From: Dendrobium chrysotoxum
Taxonomy: Eukaryota > Streptophyta > Magnoliopsida > Asparagales > Orchidaceae
NCBI GenBank assembly: GCA_019925795.1
Contig: CM034314.1
Span: 28,017,774 to 28,081,773 of the forward strand
Length of the DNA stretch: 64,000 nucleotides
Direction: 5' to 3'
The stretch's first letter is position 1, and each line of letters opens with the position of its first letter. The position numbers were made by a program, and so were the translations under genes. The notes under the pieces were generated by a model, which worked only from the letters and a program-made list of their open reading frames with translations, had not been told where the DNA came from and did no database searches. Below, piece by piece: positions 23,600 to 33,619 of this stretch.

Positions 23600-24125
23600 A
23601 ATATTTTCAATGAGTAGGATTCTCAATCATACATTATACATATTATAATAAAATTATAACTTCATAGTTTTAATAAATACACCTCTATAGGATGCTTAGC
23701 CTCTTTAGTCTCATATAGATGGCCTAAAAAATAATTATAGCAAAAACGTATGGACAAAATAGGCATGGCTACAGTCAGGGTAACTTCAGGTATCCTTCAT
23801 GCATGTCACTTGCAAGCTACCCCATATAAGAAAAACATGTTAAAATGCTTTGCAAGCAATCTCTGGAACTTAGAGAAAAGTGGTCAAAATCACATTATGA
23901 AGCTTATATGAGGAGCATAAAAAGATGAGTGTTTGTTATGTGAAAGCAACTCGGCACAAATCGAATAAGGCCAACAATGAAATCTTCAGAACCACTTCGT
24001 TTTCTTCTTACGTTACCTCTTCAAAGTTGGTGGAGAGCGGAGATAGGGAGAGTGGATTTTTCTATGTAAATTGAACTTTCAAAATGACGTGCCGTAGAAA
24101 GAAAAAAAAGGAAAAAAAGAGAGGA
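23600..24125. other. unassigned spacer
   Basis: No supported gene. Mixed-composition sequence, including a purine-rich run near 24,095-24,122. Confidence 0.4.
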
Positions 24126-24129
24126 TGCT

Positions 24130-24262
24130 TAAGATTTTATTTAGAATAATTTTCTTTTTCTTTTTTAAATAAGCGTTTTAATATAAAAGTTTTTTGAACA
24201 ATAAACTTTTGTACTACAAAATAGCTTTAAGAATTAATAAGAAAGTTGTCCCAAATGAAAAC
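24130..24262. repeat. MITE, diverged copy 1 of a tandem trio
   Basis: Ends 'gttgtcccaaatgaaaac' and contains 'ttttgtactacaaaatagc' with the internal inverted layout of the family. The left terminus 'aagattttatttagaa' is strongly diverged. Confidence 0.65.
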
Positions 24263-24264
24263 TA

Positions 24265-24396
24265 AGGCTTCGTTTGGGATGGCTTTCTTATTACTTTATA
24301 AAGCAGCTTTTTTGTACAAATTTTTTTAGTTTAAAAAACTTTTATACTAAAAAGCTGTTTTAGAAAACAGTAAAAAGGCCGTCCCAAACGAAGCCT
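24265..24396. repeat. MITE, best-preserved copy (middle of trio)
   Basis: The terminal inverted repeats match closely: 'aggcttcgtttgggatggc' on the left, 'gccgtcccaaacgaagcct' on the right. Inside, 'ttactttataaagcagcttt' pairs with 'aaagctgttttagaaaacag'. About 130 bp, non-coding. The flanking dinucleotide TA recurs at several copies, but the superfamily (TA- or TWA-duplicating) cannot be fixed from this. Confidence 0.85.
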
Positions 24397-24397
24397 T

Positions 24398-24528
24398 AGG
24401 TTTCATTTCGAACAACTTTATTAGTGCTTTCTAAAAATCTTTCTTGTACAAAAAATTTGAGTTCAAAAAATTTTTATACTAAAAAGCTGCTTTAAAAAAC
24501 AGTAAGAAAATTGTCCCAAATAAAACCT
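24398..24528. repeat. MITE, copy 3 of a tandem trio
   Basis: Left end 'aggtttcatttcgaacaac', right end 'ttgtcccaaataaaacct', same internal layout. It abuts the previous copy with only one base between, so one element probably inserted at the edge of another. Confidence 0.75.
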
Positions 24529-24529
24529 A

Positions 24530-25225
24530 AATCAGATAACTTGAGAGACACAACAATGTAAATGACTATTGAGCATTATTTAATTGTGTTTGGTTCATGT
24601 TCAACATCAGAATGACATTTATTTTAGTATTTCTTTTAAAAATAAAATAAAAAATTCCAAATGATTAAATAATATTGACTTAGGCATCACACAAACGGAA
24701 AGTATATCAAATATATATGCTCTTCATCTTCGTGAGTTGGTTGGGAGCATATTCTGATAACTAAAAAAAATTTAGTTTGAGTCTGATGTATGTGATGTGT
24801 GTTTGGTAAATATAAAAAAATAATATTTATATCTTATGATTATAATTATTTCATTTATTCTATTTGCATAAATTCTCAAATTTTAAGATAGGATCTCACC
24901 CCACAAAGCCAAACAAAAAGATTCTCTTTATTACACAATTATCTTTAGGGTGCATTCAAAGTAAAAAAAAAAATGATAGGATAATTTACCCAAAATTTCT
25001 TTTTTCAAAATAGGTTTTAAGATCAGTGAATTTAATCATATTTTTGATTAAACAATAATATTTTAATTTAATCTTTTTTTATGTTACTGTCATAATTTTT
25101 ACGAAACCTGATTGTTGATGGAGCAATTAACCATTTTAATTATAATTTTAATAAATAAAATAAAACTAAATTATCCTCTATAATCATTACTCACAATTTT
25201 TTTAGCTGCAACATCAAACACCACA
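24530..25225. other. unassigned AT-rich spacer
   Basis: No supported gene or element. Homopolymer runs and short ORFs only. Confidence 0.4.
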
Positions 25226-25231
25226 TTATTA

Positions 25232-25665
25232 TAACAACAACAACATCATCATCATCAAGCCTTAATTCTACAACGTGGGGTCGGCTACACTAAACCTTTA
25301 TCTTCATTGTGTCCTATTAAGAGACAAATTCTCATTTAAATCTAATAAAGAAAAGTCATTTCGAATACTTCCAAACTAAGACTTCGTTTGGGATAGCTTT
25401 CTTATTGATTCTTAAAACAGCTTTTTAGTACAAAAATTAAAATTTGTGTATTAGAAAACTACTTTAAGAAGCAGTAAGAAAGCTATCCAAAATGAAGCCT
25501 AAGTCTTTTTTGGTCTACCTCTACCTTTCTTAAAATTGATCAAATCTAATACATCTACTCTCCTAACCGAGTTATCAGAAGGCCAACATTTTTTGTAGCC
25601 AACCATTAAGGCAACTTTCTTTGATCTTATCTGCCACTAGAGCTACCCCAACATTATTGAAAAAA
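25232..25665 (-). mobile_element. RTE-type LINE 3' end, split by a MITE
   Basis: On the minus strand the sequence before the tail reads LDENLSLNRTQ and then SVADPT, the C-terminal signature of plant RTE LINE proteins (type: W..RIHVADPT). The nucleotide phrase 'gtggggtcggctac' followed by a TTG/ATG-type repeat tail ('aacaacaacatcatcatc' on plus, 25,236-25,257) is the familiar 3' end of such elements. The part at 25,501-25,665 carries a GRGRPKKT-like relic in degraded form. The MITE at 25,380-25,500 interrupts the coding relic. The copy is 5' truncated. Confidence 0.7.
25380..25500. repeat. MITE inserted in the RTE LINE relic
   Basis: Left end 'gacttcgtttgggatagc', right end 'gctatccaaaatgaagcct'. 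Removing it rejoins the LINE reading on both sides, with TTA/TAA next to both ends. Confidence 0.85.
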
Positions 25666-25669
25666 TATT

Positions 25670-26190
25670 ATTGAAAATATGACTAAAATATGATATAATA
25701 TAATCTTTAATCATATTATTCAAAGAGAAAATAGAGTTCAAATTATTTATGATGCCGGTTCATTGTGGATAAATACTTTAGATTTCCTTTAATACTTACT
25801 AATAAATAATTGATTATGTGAGCACTTACATAACATGAAAGGATCTCAGTCAATCCAAAGGCTCCCATAAACTGAAGCCATTCATCAAAGCATTGACCTG
25901 CCAGAAGTATTTGTGGCCCTTTACCAAAGGATCCACAACCAACCAATCATACTATCCTCAAATACCTTCAAAGATTCACATCATAGCCCTTCAATGATTC
26001 AAATAAAATATTTCATTGCTTGATCATTCAGTTTATACAGACATTTCAAAGTATTTTATTAAGATACATCAATATAAAAATATCATAATGTATTTAGGTA
26101 AATTGGTTACATCATACCTAACATATCTTTCATTATTGTATTTTTCATGATAATTGTAAGAATAAAATTATTGTACATCGATGTCAAATT
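25670..26190. other. unassigned spacer
   Basis: AT-rich. The 67-codon frame on the minus strand (25,743-25,946) has no motif I recognise and I do not support it as a gene. Confidence 0.35.
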
Positions 26191-26191
26191 T

Positions 26192-26323
26192 AGGCTTCGA
26201 TTGGGGCGACTTTCTTAGTGCTCTCTAAAGTAGCTTTTCAGTACAAAAATTTCTAGTTCAATTCATTTTTGTACTAGAAAGATACTTTAGAAAGTAGTAA
26301 AAAAGCTATCCCAAACGAAACCT
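26192..26323. repeat. MITE of the GGCTTCGTTTGGGA family
   Basis: Left end 'aggcttcgattggggcgac', right end 'gctatcccaaacgaaacct', internal 'tagcttttcagtacaaaaat' and its inverse. Flanked by TA on both sides. Confidence 0.85.
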
Positions 26324-26700
26324 AAATTCATACCAACATAAGAAAGAAGAGATTTCTTGTAAGAAGAAGAAGAACAGTAGAGTGAAGATTGAGGAAAGAC
26401 CTTGCTGCTTTGTTCAAGTCATTGGCTGACCACTATTCTTTTTCATATGTGGAGGCCTTTAAAAAATCTACTTTGCCAATGGCCAGTGCTCTCTCACTAA
26501 GAGAGCTGGCTACTAGGAAAAAAGAATAAATTTAGATTTTTTTAAAAGATTTTTTTTGTTATTATTAGTATTTATTTTTTTAATATATTATTAAAAGATT
26601 TATTATTTATTTATTTATTATTATTATTATTAAAATTGCTGACTTCATGTAGCTCTTTTACAATGATTGAGCTTCTCGATGAGATGTCAGCTATTGATCC
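26324..26700. other. unassigned spacer with low-complexity T/A tract
   Basis: A (ATT)/(TTA) low-complexity run at about 26,555-26,635. Nothing else identified. Confidence 0.4.
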
Positions 26701-27529
26701 AAAAACTCGTCGAGAGCCGAGTAGAGAGTAGAAGTTGACCAAGGGGTCACTTTCTTAGCATTGGAAGTTACATAGCTGAATATTAATATGGATGCGGTGG
26801 AAGTCACTTAGGCACCAATGGAAGTAGCTATAGTTTAAGTCACTAAACACTTGCCGAGGAATATGCTGATGAAGGATCAAGTACTAAACTCAACTAAAAT
26901 ATTTTTGGAAGTATGACTTCTACTCCTTAGTAAAGTTATAAAATAATCTTCTTGGGAAATCTTCTTCATTATTAATAAATGAAATCCTTCCTCTTCCGAC
27001 CTCCCCCTTGACTAAGTTGGTTGTAGAGAAGGTTCCTGAGACACCTCTAAATTTTATTGGACTAGTGCCATAAATTTTCTGAAAATTTTATTAGTTGAGT
27101 ACTTATAAGGCAAAGATGCCAACCACCACATTGACAGAGTGCTCTCATAATGTTTAAAATTCTACTTGCAACACACAGACAGAATTATTTGAAGAAACCA
27201 TCTTGAAATAAATTGAAGAATTAACTATTTATTGTAGTTGACCATTTGAAGTCACTACGACTGCCATGAAGGACATGTATGAAATGGAGAAGTCCAACTT
27301 CAATAAATTAATTGTTAAAGGTTTCAATCATTGAATCAATTGAATCTTTTCATCAATAAGTTCATGCTACCTAGAGATATATAGAGTTTATGAAATTCAA
27401 TTAGTTCACGGCAAATGGCAAGTTAATTCTGAAGTGGCAAAATGATAGTGAAAAGTTATCTAGAGAAGTAACTGCTTAACATCCCCTTCAATTTTGCTTC
27501 TTGCTTTCTCCTCTGCAGATCACTTAACA

Positions 27530-28650
27530 AGCCCTTTACAATGACTACATTAAAAAAGAACAACGAGACATTGCTAGTTTGCTCATTTTCTTCTCCATCC
27601 AAGATGCCCAATGCCAATATAAACTTGATTCGACTAAAATACATCTTCGATGATTCCTACCGAGTCTAAATTGCTAAGAAGGGAAAGTTCCCAAAAATCA
27701 TTATTAGGAATGAGCGTTGTTATTACTAGGACCATTTTTAACTCAACCTTTGGTTCCTGCACTGCTGAGAACATGGGGACATAATGAACTTCTTTAGAGT
27801 TATATCCAGCCAAATAATGTTAAACTCCTTTGCGAGCATAATGACTTTAGTATGTTATATAGTTTTTCTTTTTACCACCTTTCTTGTTAAAGCCTCGAAG
27901 GATGAATTTATCATGTTCTTCTATAAATATCTCCACAAGTTTGGCTAGGAGAATATGATAAAAGAACTGGAAGAATCAAGTACACCATGAAGTTAGCTAA
28001 GAAGTAGCTAATTTCAACCAAGCTAATTGTCTTATCATTAAGGCAATCCAAAATCCACTATTGGGGAAGGATGAGTACATGTACTTCACTGAGATGAAAC
28101 ATACTACAAACTTTTTATGCAACTTCTAGCTCATTTGTTATCTATCTTTTACATTGACATTTATGCATTATGTCAAGTTTTAATGAACAAAATTACACCT
28201 ACAAATAATGGCTTAAATGTCCTTAGCGAATCAGACATTTAATCTCATCCTTCAATTAAAAGAATGTTTAGTTGAGTATCCTTTTGAATGGTGGAATTTA
28301 CAATATTGAGACTAATCTCTATCGTTTGGATTCCTTAAGGGCTTTGGCCATTTGAGATGTTAAAAATTTTGAATCTCCATCAGAATATTATCCCTTAATG
28401 CATTTAAAAGGGTAAAGTTAAGTGACACTAGGTGAATTTGATGAGGATGGTCTTTTGACTTATCATATTTTCTTCTTTATATAGACTAATCAAGTTCTTA
28501 TGAGTTTTTACATTTGGTGGAGGACCGCTCAAATTACTTTTAATGATCATTGATAATCTCATCAACAATTATTTGGGCTTATACTCGATAAATTAGATTA
28601 AAGCATGAGCGAACTATCTCTCACATTAATGAGGAGTAGAATGGTCTAAG
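27530..28650 (+). pseudogene. antisense accessory ORF of a Tat-like element (putative Transposase_28-like)
   Basis: The plus-strand frame from an ATG near 27,541 reads INLIRLKYIFDDSYRV, then KKGKFP, and further on SSQIMLNSFASIMTLVCYIV (about 27,804-27,865). It ends this part with FIMFFYKYLHKFG. The pattern (a lead-in with L..KY..P....R and K.GE.P, then QL.PNS...I.GF..LC) is that of the plant 'putative gypsy-type transposon' domain found in accessory ORFs of Tat elements. Its molecular role is not established. Several in-frame stops and frame changes show a dead copy. Recognition is from memory of the family pattern. Confidence 0.4.
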
Positions 28651-28689
28651 GCAGAGACCTTCATGAAAAGTACCTCTTAGTAATTTTTG

Positions 28690-29490
28690 ATCTTTTCTTG
28701 GAATTTGACATGCTTTAGAAAAAAATCTTTTAAAGTTCTCTTTTTATGTTTCTCTCTCATTTTGACGAATCCCAGAATAATTGGAGGAGTCCTTAATAAT
28801 TCTTCGATTGACAATGAATTATTTGACAAAATGTCTTATAAGGTGGGTGAAGTTATGGAAAGTGTCTTTGGAGAGCAAGTAGAACCAAGAGTGAGCTTAT
28901 CCCTTAAGATTAGCAGGAAAGATCTAACAAAGAAGTGCGTCAAAAGCTTGTTGAACATGCATGATGGTCCTAAAATGATTAATATGTTCATAGGATAAGA
29001 GGATCCATCATATAGATCAGTAGTAGGTAGTTCGAATTCCACTGGAATAGGATGCTGGAGAATTTCATTTGTTAAGAGTGATGCCTCGTAGAAGCAACGC
29101 GGAGGAGTAATTTGATTCCATTTTCACAAAGGGAGTTCCTCCTGAATAAGACATCATAATATATCTCTTATAATGTCCCGAGTGGCATCAATAAAATGAT
29201 ATTGATCTAAGTCCTCCAAAACTAGTGAAGGGTTATGGGTTGGTCTAATAATATGGGGAGGATATGTTGAGCTAGTTATGTTGAAGAGAACTTGATGAGC
29301 TTGTGGGGAAGGTGGTTCTCCTTGATTGGCATTACCACTAAATTGTTGTTGATATTATGGAGGAAGAACTCTATTATATTATGATGGTGCTCTTTGTTGT
29401 CGAGTCTCCTCGAATAATTTAAGGATTTGACTTTGAACTTCCTCTATCCTAAGTATATGGTCCTCTAAAGTGAGGCTTGGGGGGATTTGA
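28690..29490 (-). pseudogene. Tat-like gag remnant (second copy)
   Basis: The minus strand reads FELPTTDLYDGSSYPMNI near 28,985-29,040, matching the gag motif f..P....YDG..DP..h. The continuation in another frame contains LLSKDTFHNFTHLIRHFVK, like the 'lp..si.sF.ql...Fv..f' block. The N-terminal part (towards 29,490) includes LEDHILRIEEVQSQIL, a probable helical stretch. One or more frameshifts break it. The 103-codon plus-strand frame in the same place (28,687-28,998) is a shadow. Confidence 0.55.
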
Positions 29491-29493
29491 TGT

Positions 29494-30640
29494 CATGCCC
29501 CAAGATCTAAATAGGAAGGATTGTCTATTTTATCCTTTTAATCGTCATTTACCAATTTTTTATAAATCATTAAAAGAAATTAAATATCATACATAAGAAA
29601 ATATTTCACCAGATTTATTCATCAAAATCATATTAATAATTGTCAGAAGATCATTAAAAATTAATATGTCTATTAGTAGCTCTTGAATGCAAAAGAATAT
29701 AAAAGAATACAATAAAAAGATAAAGCTACAAAGGGGAACCTAAAAATCTTAATCCACCTCACTACATAAATTTCTGGCCCCTTCCCTGGCCTGAAATCAA
29801 TAAAATTATATAATGAACTTACAAAGCATAGTAGAAACCTAAAACTAACTAAAGCCTTTAATATATAATCTAAGAATATAATATGCATGCTCATCTCAAT
29901 CAATAGAATCAATAACATTCAATATCAACAATGCTCAATCATCGCTAGTACAATTCAATATGATCAATAAAAGTGAGAATCAGAATGCTGAAATATATAA
30001 ATCAATGATAAGTGTGAGAATATAGATACATAAAAAATTAATAAATTAGTAATCAATAAATTAGTATTAAATAACAAGTGTTAATGGCATTAGTCTTATT
30101 TATCTTATCAGTTATCTATTATTATGAAATTAATAAATCACTACATGTAACCATTAATATTTTATTATGTACATATAGTACTAATATATCTATCAATTTC
30201 ATCAATATATGTATGTATGCATTAGTATATGATTCAACTAGGCATGGCATTCAGCTTTAATGTGATATTTTTATTCTTTCATAAGTATTAATTGTATCAT
30301 TATATCATCTTTATTATCATTATCTTTATCATTATTATTACAAGTGAATTTTAATAAACTATTAAGAGTTGTCACTCTTTGCCCGTTGGCATAATCGATT
30401 ATCAATTATAGGCTATAATAGAGATCATATCAACAATTATCTTTAAAAAAAAGTCAGTCGGCCCACCCTCCTCACAGGATATTATGTTTTAACTACCAAC
30501 CCATGCTAATTATAGTATTAATAGGCAGTCTTTCTTGCTTACATGTAAATACTATACATATTTTATATAAGTTATATCAATCTCTTTTTAAAACATGAAT
30601 GCAATATGAAATGCTTAAATCTATAAAATATATAAAAAAC
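29494..30640. other. AT-rich sequence, possibly LTR-derived, left of the second CACTA element
   Basis: Starts 'tgatgtcatgcccca' directly after the gag relic, which could be an LTR edge, but I found no second copy in the window. Contains long AT-rich stretches and no gene. Confidence 0.3.
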
Positions 30641-30643
30641 TAT

Positions 30644-31505
30644 CACTACCAAAAAATCGCTCATTACAGGCAGAATTTTCGGCATATTTTCGACGGAACA
30701 ATTGCCAGTGAATTTTTCGACATATTTCTAACGTATCATGATGAAAAATGTTTGACAGATTTTCAACCAGTTTTTTCGACAGAGTTCCGGCGAATTTCTA
30801 ACGAATTTTCCTATGGAGTTTTTGGCGGATTTTAATAATTTTTTGAAAAAATCATATTTTTGTAATTTAATTGATTAATAATTTTATAACTTATTTTAAT
30901 AATTATTAATTTCATAATTTATTTTAATTAATTATTAAATTAATAACTCAGTTTAATTAATTATTAATTTAATAACTTATGTTACTTATTAATTAAAATA
31001 ATAAATTTTAATTAATTATTAAATCTATTATTTTGATTTAATGTATTTTTAAATAATAAAATTAAGTTATTAAAATAATAATTAATTTAATAAAATATTT
31101 TAATGAATTATTTATTTACGAACTTATTTTTTATATATTAATTTTAATATTTTATTTAAATTTATTTTAAATTTTTATTTTTGTATTGGTCGGGCAGGCT
31201 CTAGGCAGTGTGGGTGGGGATGGGTAGCTGCTGTGGGAAGGCGTCGGGCAACACTAGCGGGCAACCGAGGCGGGTGGGCGAGAAGCTGCAGCGGGTAACC
31301 TAATTTTTTATTAATTTTATTTATTCCGGCGATTTTTTTTGCCAAAAATTTTTCTAGCATTTTTTTTCGACGACAAATATTTCCGACGCTTGTTTTACCT
31401 TAAAAAAGAATCACCAGAAATTTGTTAGAAAACTTCTAAATCCGCCAGAAAATGAATACTTTTTTGTTGGAAAATTAGTCGGTAATACATAATTTTTCTG
31501 TAGTG
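30644..31505. mobile_element. CACTA-type non-autonomous element, 862 bp, imperfect TSD
   Basis: Left end CACTACCAAAAAATCGC, right end (inverted) CACTACAGAAAAATTATG. The flanking triplets are TAT and TGT. Both ends carry many short motifs of the type TTTTCGGC, GGCGGATTTT, CCGGCGA and TTCCGACG, diverged from those of the first CACTA element. The middle is a very AT-rich block (30,840-31,170) of ATTAATTATTAA-type repeats plus a GC-rich block (31,185-31,305). No transposase. Confidence 0.7.
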
Positions 31506-31624
31506 TGTATAATAATCGATAGCTTCAGAAAATCATAAATTCTATTTTATCGAGTAAAATTCTATAATATTATAGTCAAAATATCCATAAAAATTAAATC
31601 TATCGTATATAAAAAGCTATATGA

Positions 31625-31800
31625 TAAAAGTAAGGGTGTCAATATTTGACACTACTCGAACCCGAATCAAAAATTCTGGGTTAAGATCAACTTGTTTGAG
31701 AAATGGGTTGGCTTCGGGTTCAGATTTTTGACCCGTTTATAAAATCTGATCTGGTTTGGTTGACCCGAAAATCCATAACCAACTCAAGTTTGACTAGAGA
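31625..31800. repeat. dispersed-repeat-like sequence with ACCCGAACCCGA motifs
   Basis: 'gggtgtcaatatttgacac', followed by 'cgaacccgaatc' and 'ttgacccg' phrases, is of a kind often met in plant dispersed repeats. No second copy in this window. Assignment to a family not possible. The 163-codon frame at 31,703-32,194 covers it and looks accidental. Confidence 0.35.
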
Positions 31801-32219
31801 ATATTGCGCTCGTCGTTGTCATCTTGTGACAGTGTCTAAGTGTTTGGTCGAGTCCCTCGTTGGCTTTGTCTCGTGGCCGCCGCCTGCCAGACCCACATTG
31901 CCACTCAAAATCATTGAAAATCAGAAGTGTGATAAATTAGGAGAAAATATATTTTTATTGATTCATGAAAGATTAAATTCATCAAACTCAAAATCATTGA
32001 AAATCAAAGTGAGATTCAGGTTACTTACAATGATCATAAGACCTTTTGCAATTGAAGTAACATATGAAAATAACCAAAACTACCTTTCTATTTCTTTCCA
32101 CTCTCCACTTTCTCTCCCTTTCCCTCTCTACTTCAAAGGCAATCCAAGAGTAATTATGGCAGGTGGCGATACTGGGGACAACTTAAGTGCTTAGGATTTA
32201 TAATAAAAAATATATAAAA

Positions 32220-32410
32220 ATACTATTTATGGCCTAGCATCATAACGATCTGACCTAGCATCATAGCGCATCATGTTGAATTTATAATTATTGTATAATA
32301 GAGCCTCCAATGTCATGGCGGTGATTTCTGGTGCTACTATGCTCTCAAGCCTAGCGCCGAAACACTACCAAGCAGAGCACCAAAGCGTTTCAATTCAAAT
32401 AGAATTTCAA
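32220..32410. repeat. GGCRCT-type tract, isolated fragment of an Athila-like LTR
   Basis: Phrases 'atggcggtgatttctggtgc', 'aagcctagcgccg' and 'agcaccaaagcg' resemble the U3 tract of the Athila-like LTRs. No other LTR part is evident next to it, though the Tat-type LTR starts 137 bases to the right. Confidence 0.45.
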
Positions 32411-32546
32411 ATTTTATTTTAAAATACTCTTTTACATTTTGAGTTTTCACACTTGATCACCCACATTTTATTGTTCTTAATTTTGGGATTTATATTTAGC
32501 CATTGAAAGAGTATGTTGGGAATATTCTCATAGATGGCTGCTAAAC

Positions 32547-33518
32547 TGTTATATGCTAGAACATTTGCATTAATAAAATGTGTATTTTACGTCTCAATAT
32601 TATACAAAATATTCAGCACTTATAGATAAAAATACTAAGTCCAAAATTTTTTAATGTGGAAAACTTGAAAAGGAAAAAAACTATGGGGCTTGGCCTAGTT
32701 GACAAAACCACTATGTAGTAAGTGATATAAGAATCCTTATTTCTTCACCAGTGTAGAAGAGGAGGTTTAAACGAATGACTTATTTTTTCATAGGGAGATT
32801 ATATAAATCAAGTGTCCATAAAGGGATAATTAACACCGAACAATTGGGCTTGATTTTCCCAATTGAGATAATAAAAAGCAAATGTCCATAGGTGGACAGA
32901 TATAGCCAATAGTAAGGTTAATTTTTATAAGTAATCTAGAGATTGTGGTGATTTTTAATGTTGATTATCAGTGGCAATGGTGATTGTTAGTGGCAATAAC
33001 AGTTGGTATTTGTCGACGGTGATGACTATAAAATATAAGTGCTCTCTTTAATTTTCTCTATTCTTTCTCCTTCTCATGTGAATAATGGGCTCTATTTATA
33101 GGCTTTTTGGAATGGTTGTTTTCGTGATTTGAACCAGAATCCAAAACACTCCATCGTACGACCTATATTGATTCCCTTGATCATGAAGTATTTATTCAAT
33201 ATCTATGTGCTCTAATGATGTCAGAATTGAGTGATCTTGGGCTCATTGGATTGTCTCATCGAGCCACTCGATTCAACGTTTAGCATGTCTAATTTGGAGA
33301 TCTTTTGCTCATCCAATTAATTAATATTTGAAGCTTACAAGCGTACTTCAAGTATTTGATTTAAGCCAACTTTGGCTCGGATTGGACCACTTTTGATACT
33401 GTTGGTTTGGTCACATTGAAACGTTCAGATCAACCATAAGTTTGCTAAAATTGGGCTTCATATAGTCTTGAATTTAAGTCCAAAAGATTCTAATTCCAAT
33501 TTTGCCTTGAGATACGTA
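32547..33518 (-). repeat. Tat-type LTR, copy 2 (possible solo LTR)
   Basis: Begins 'tgttatatgctagaac' on plus and ends near 'gagatacgta'. It shares with copies 1 and 3 the 'ggggcttggcctagttgac' phrase, a TGG-rich part (32,945-33,030), 'cactcgattcaac' and 'ataagtttgctaaaat'. No gag or pol adjoins it, hence a possible solo LTR, but the flanking bases do not form a clear duplication. Confidence 0.6.
33093..33100 (-). promoter_or_regulatory. TATA box in Tat-type LTR copy 2
   Basis: On the minus strand 'gcctataaatagagccc', about 420 bases from the LTR start. In copies 1 and 3 the same place reads 'ggggtctatttgtat' and 'ggggtctattaataa', so the box is lost there. Confidence 0.5.
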
Positions 33519-33547
33519 CTAGTCGCATGGATTTTAATAGATATATC

Positions 33548-33548
<1 letters not shown>

Positions 33549-33591
<43 letters not shown>

Positions 33592-33610
33592 TATTATTAT
33601 TATTATTATT
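33549..33610. repeat. (AAT)n/(ATT)n microsatellite, inverted halves
   Basis: About 13 AAT units, then 'gat', then about seven ATT units, so the tract can fold back on itself. Confidence 0.9.
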
Positions 33611-33619
33611 AACATTAAT

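Larger units (their letters stand above)
26700..29493 (-). mobile_element. second Tat-like remnant, pol absent
   Basis: Holds a Tat-type gag on the minus strand (28,690-29,490) and, towards the element's 3' side, a coding relic on the opposite strand (27,530-28,650). In the Tat lineage some elements carry an accessory ORF antisense to gag-pol, between pol and the 3' LTR. The layout fits that with pol deleted. The element's LTRs are not certain. The left limit is arbitrary. Confidence 0.45.

Noticed and set aside
28687..28998. 103-codon plus-strand frame
   Set aside because: Lies opposite a recognisable Tat-type gag on the minus strand; judged a shadow.
31703..32194. 163-codon plus-strand frame
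   Set aside because: Covers a dispersed-repeat-like sequence with ACCCGAACCCGA words, has low-complexity codon use and no recognisable domain.
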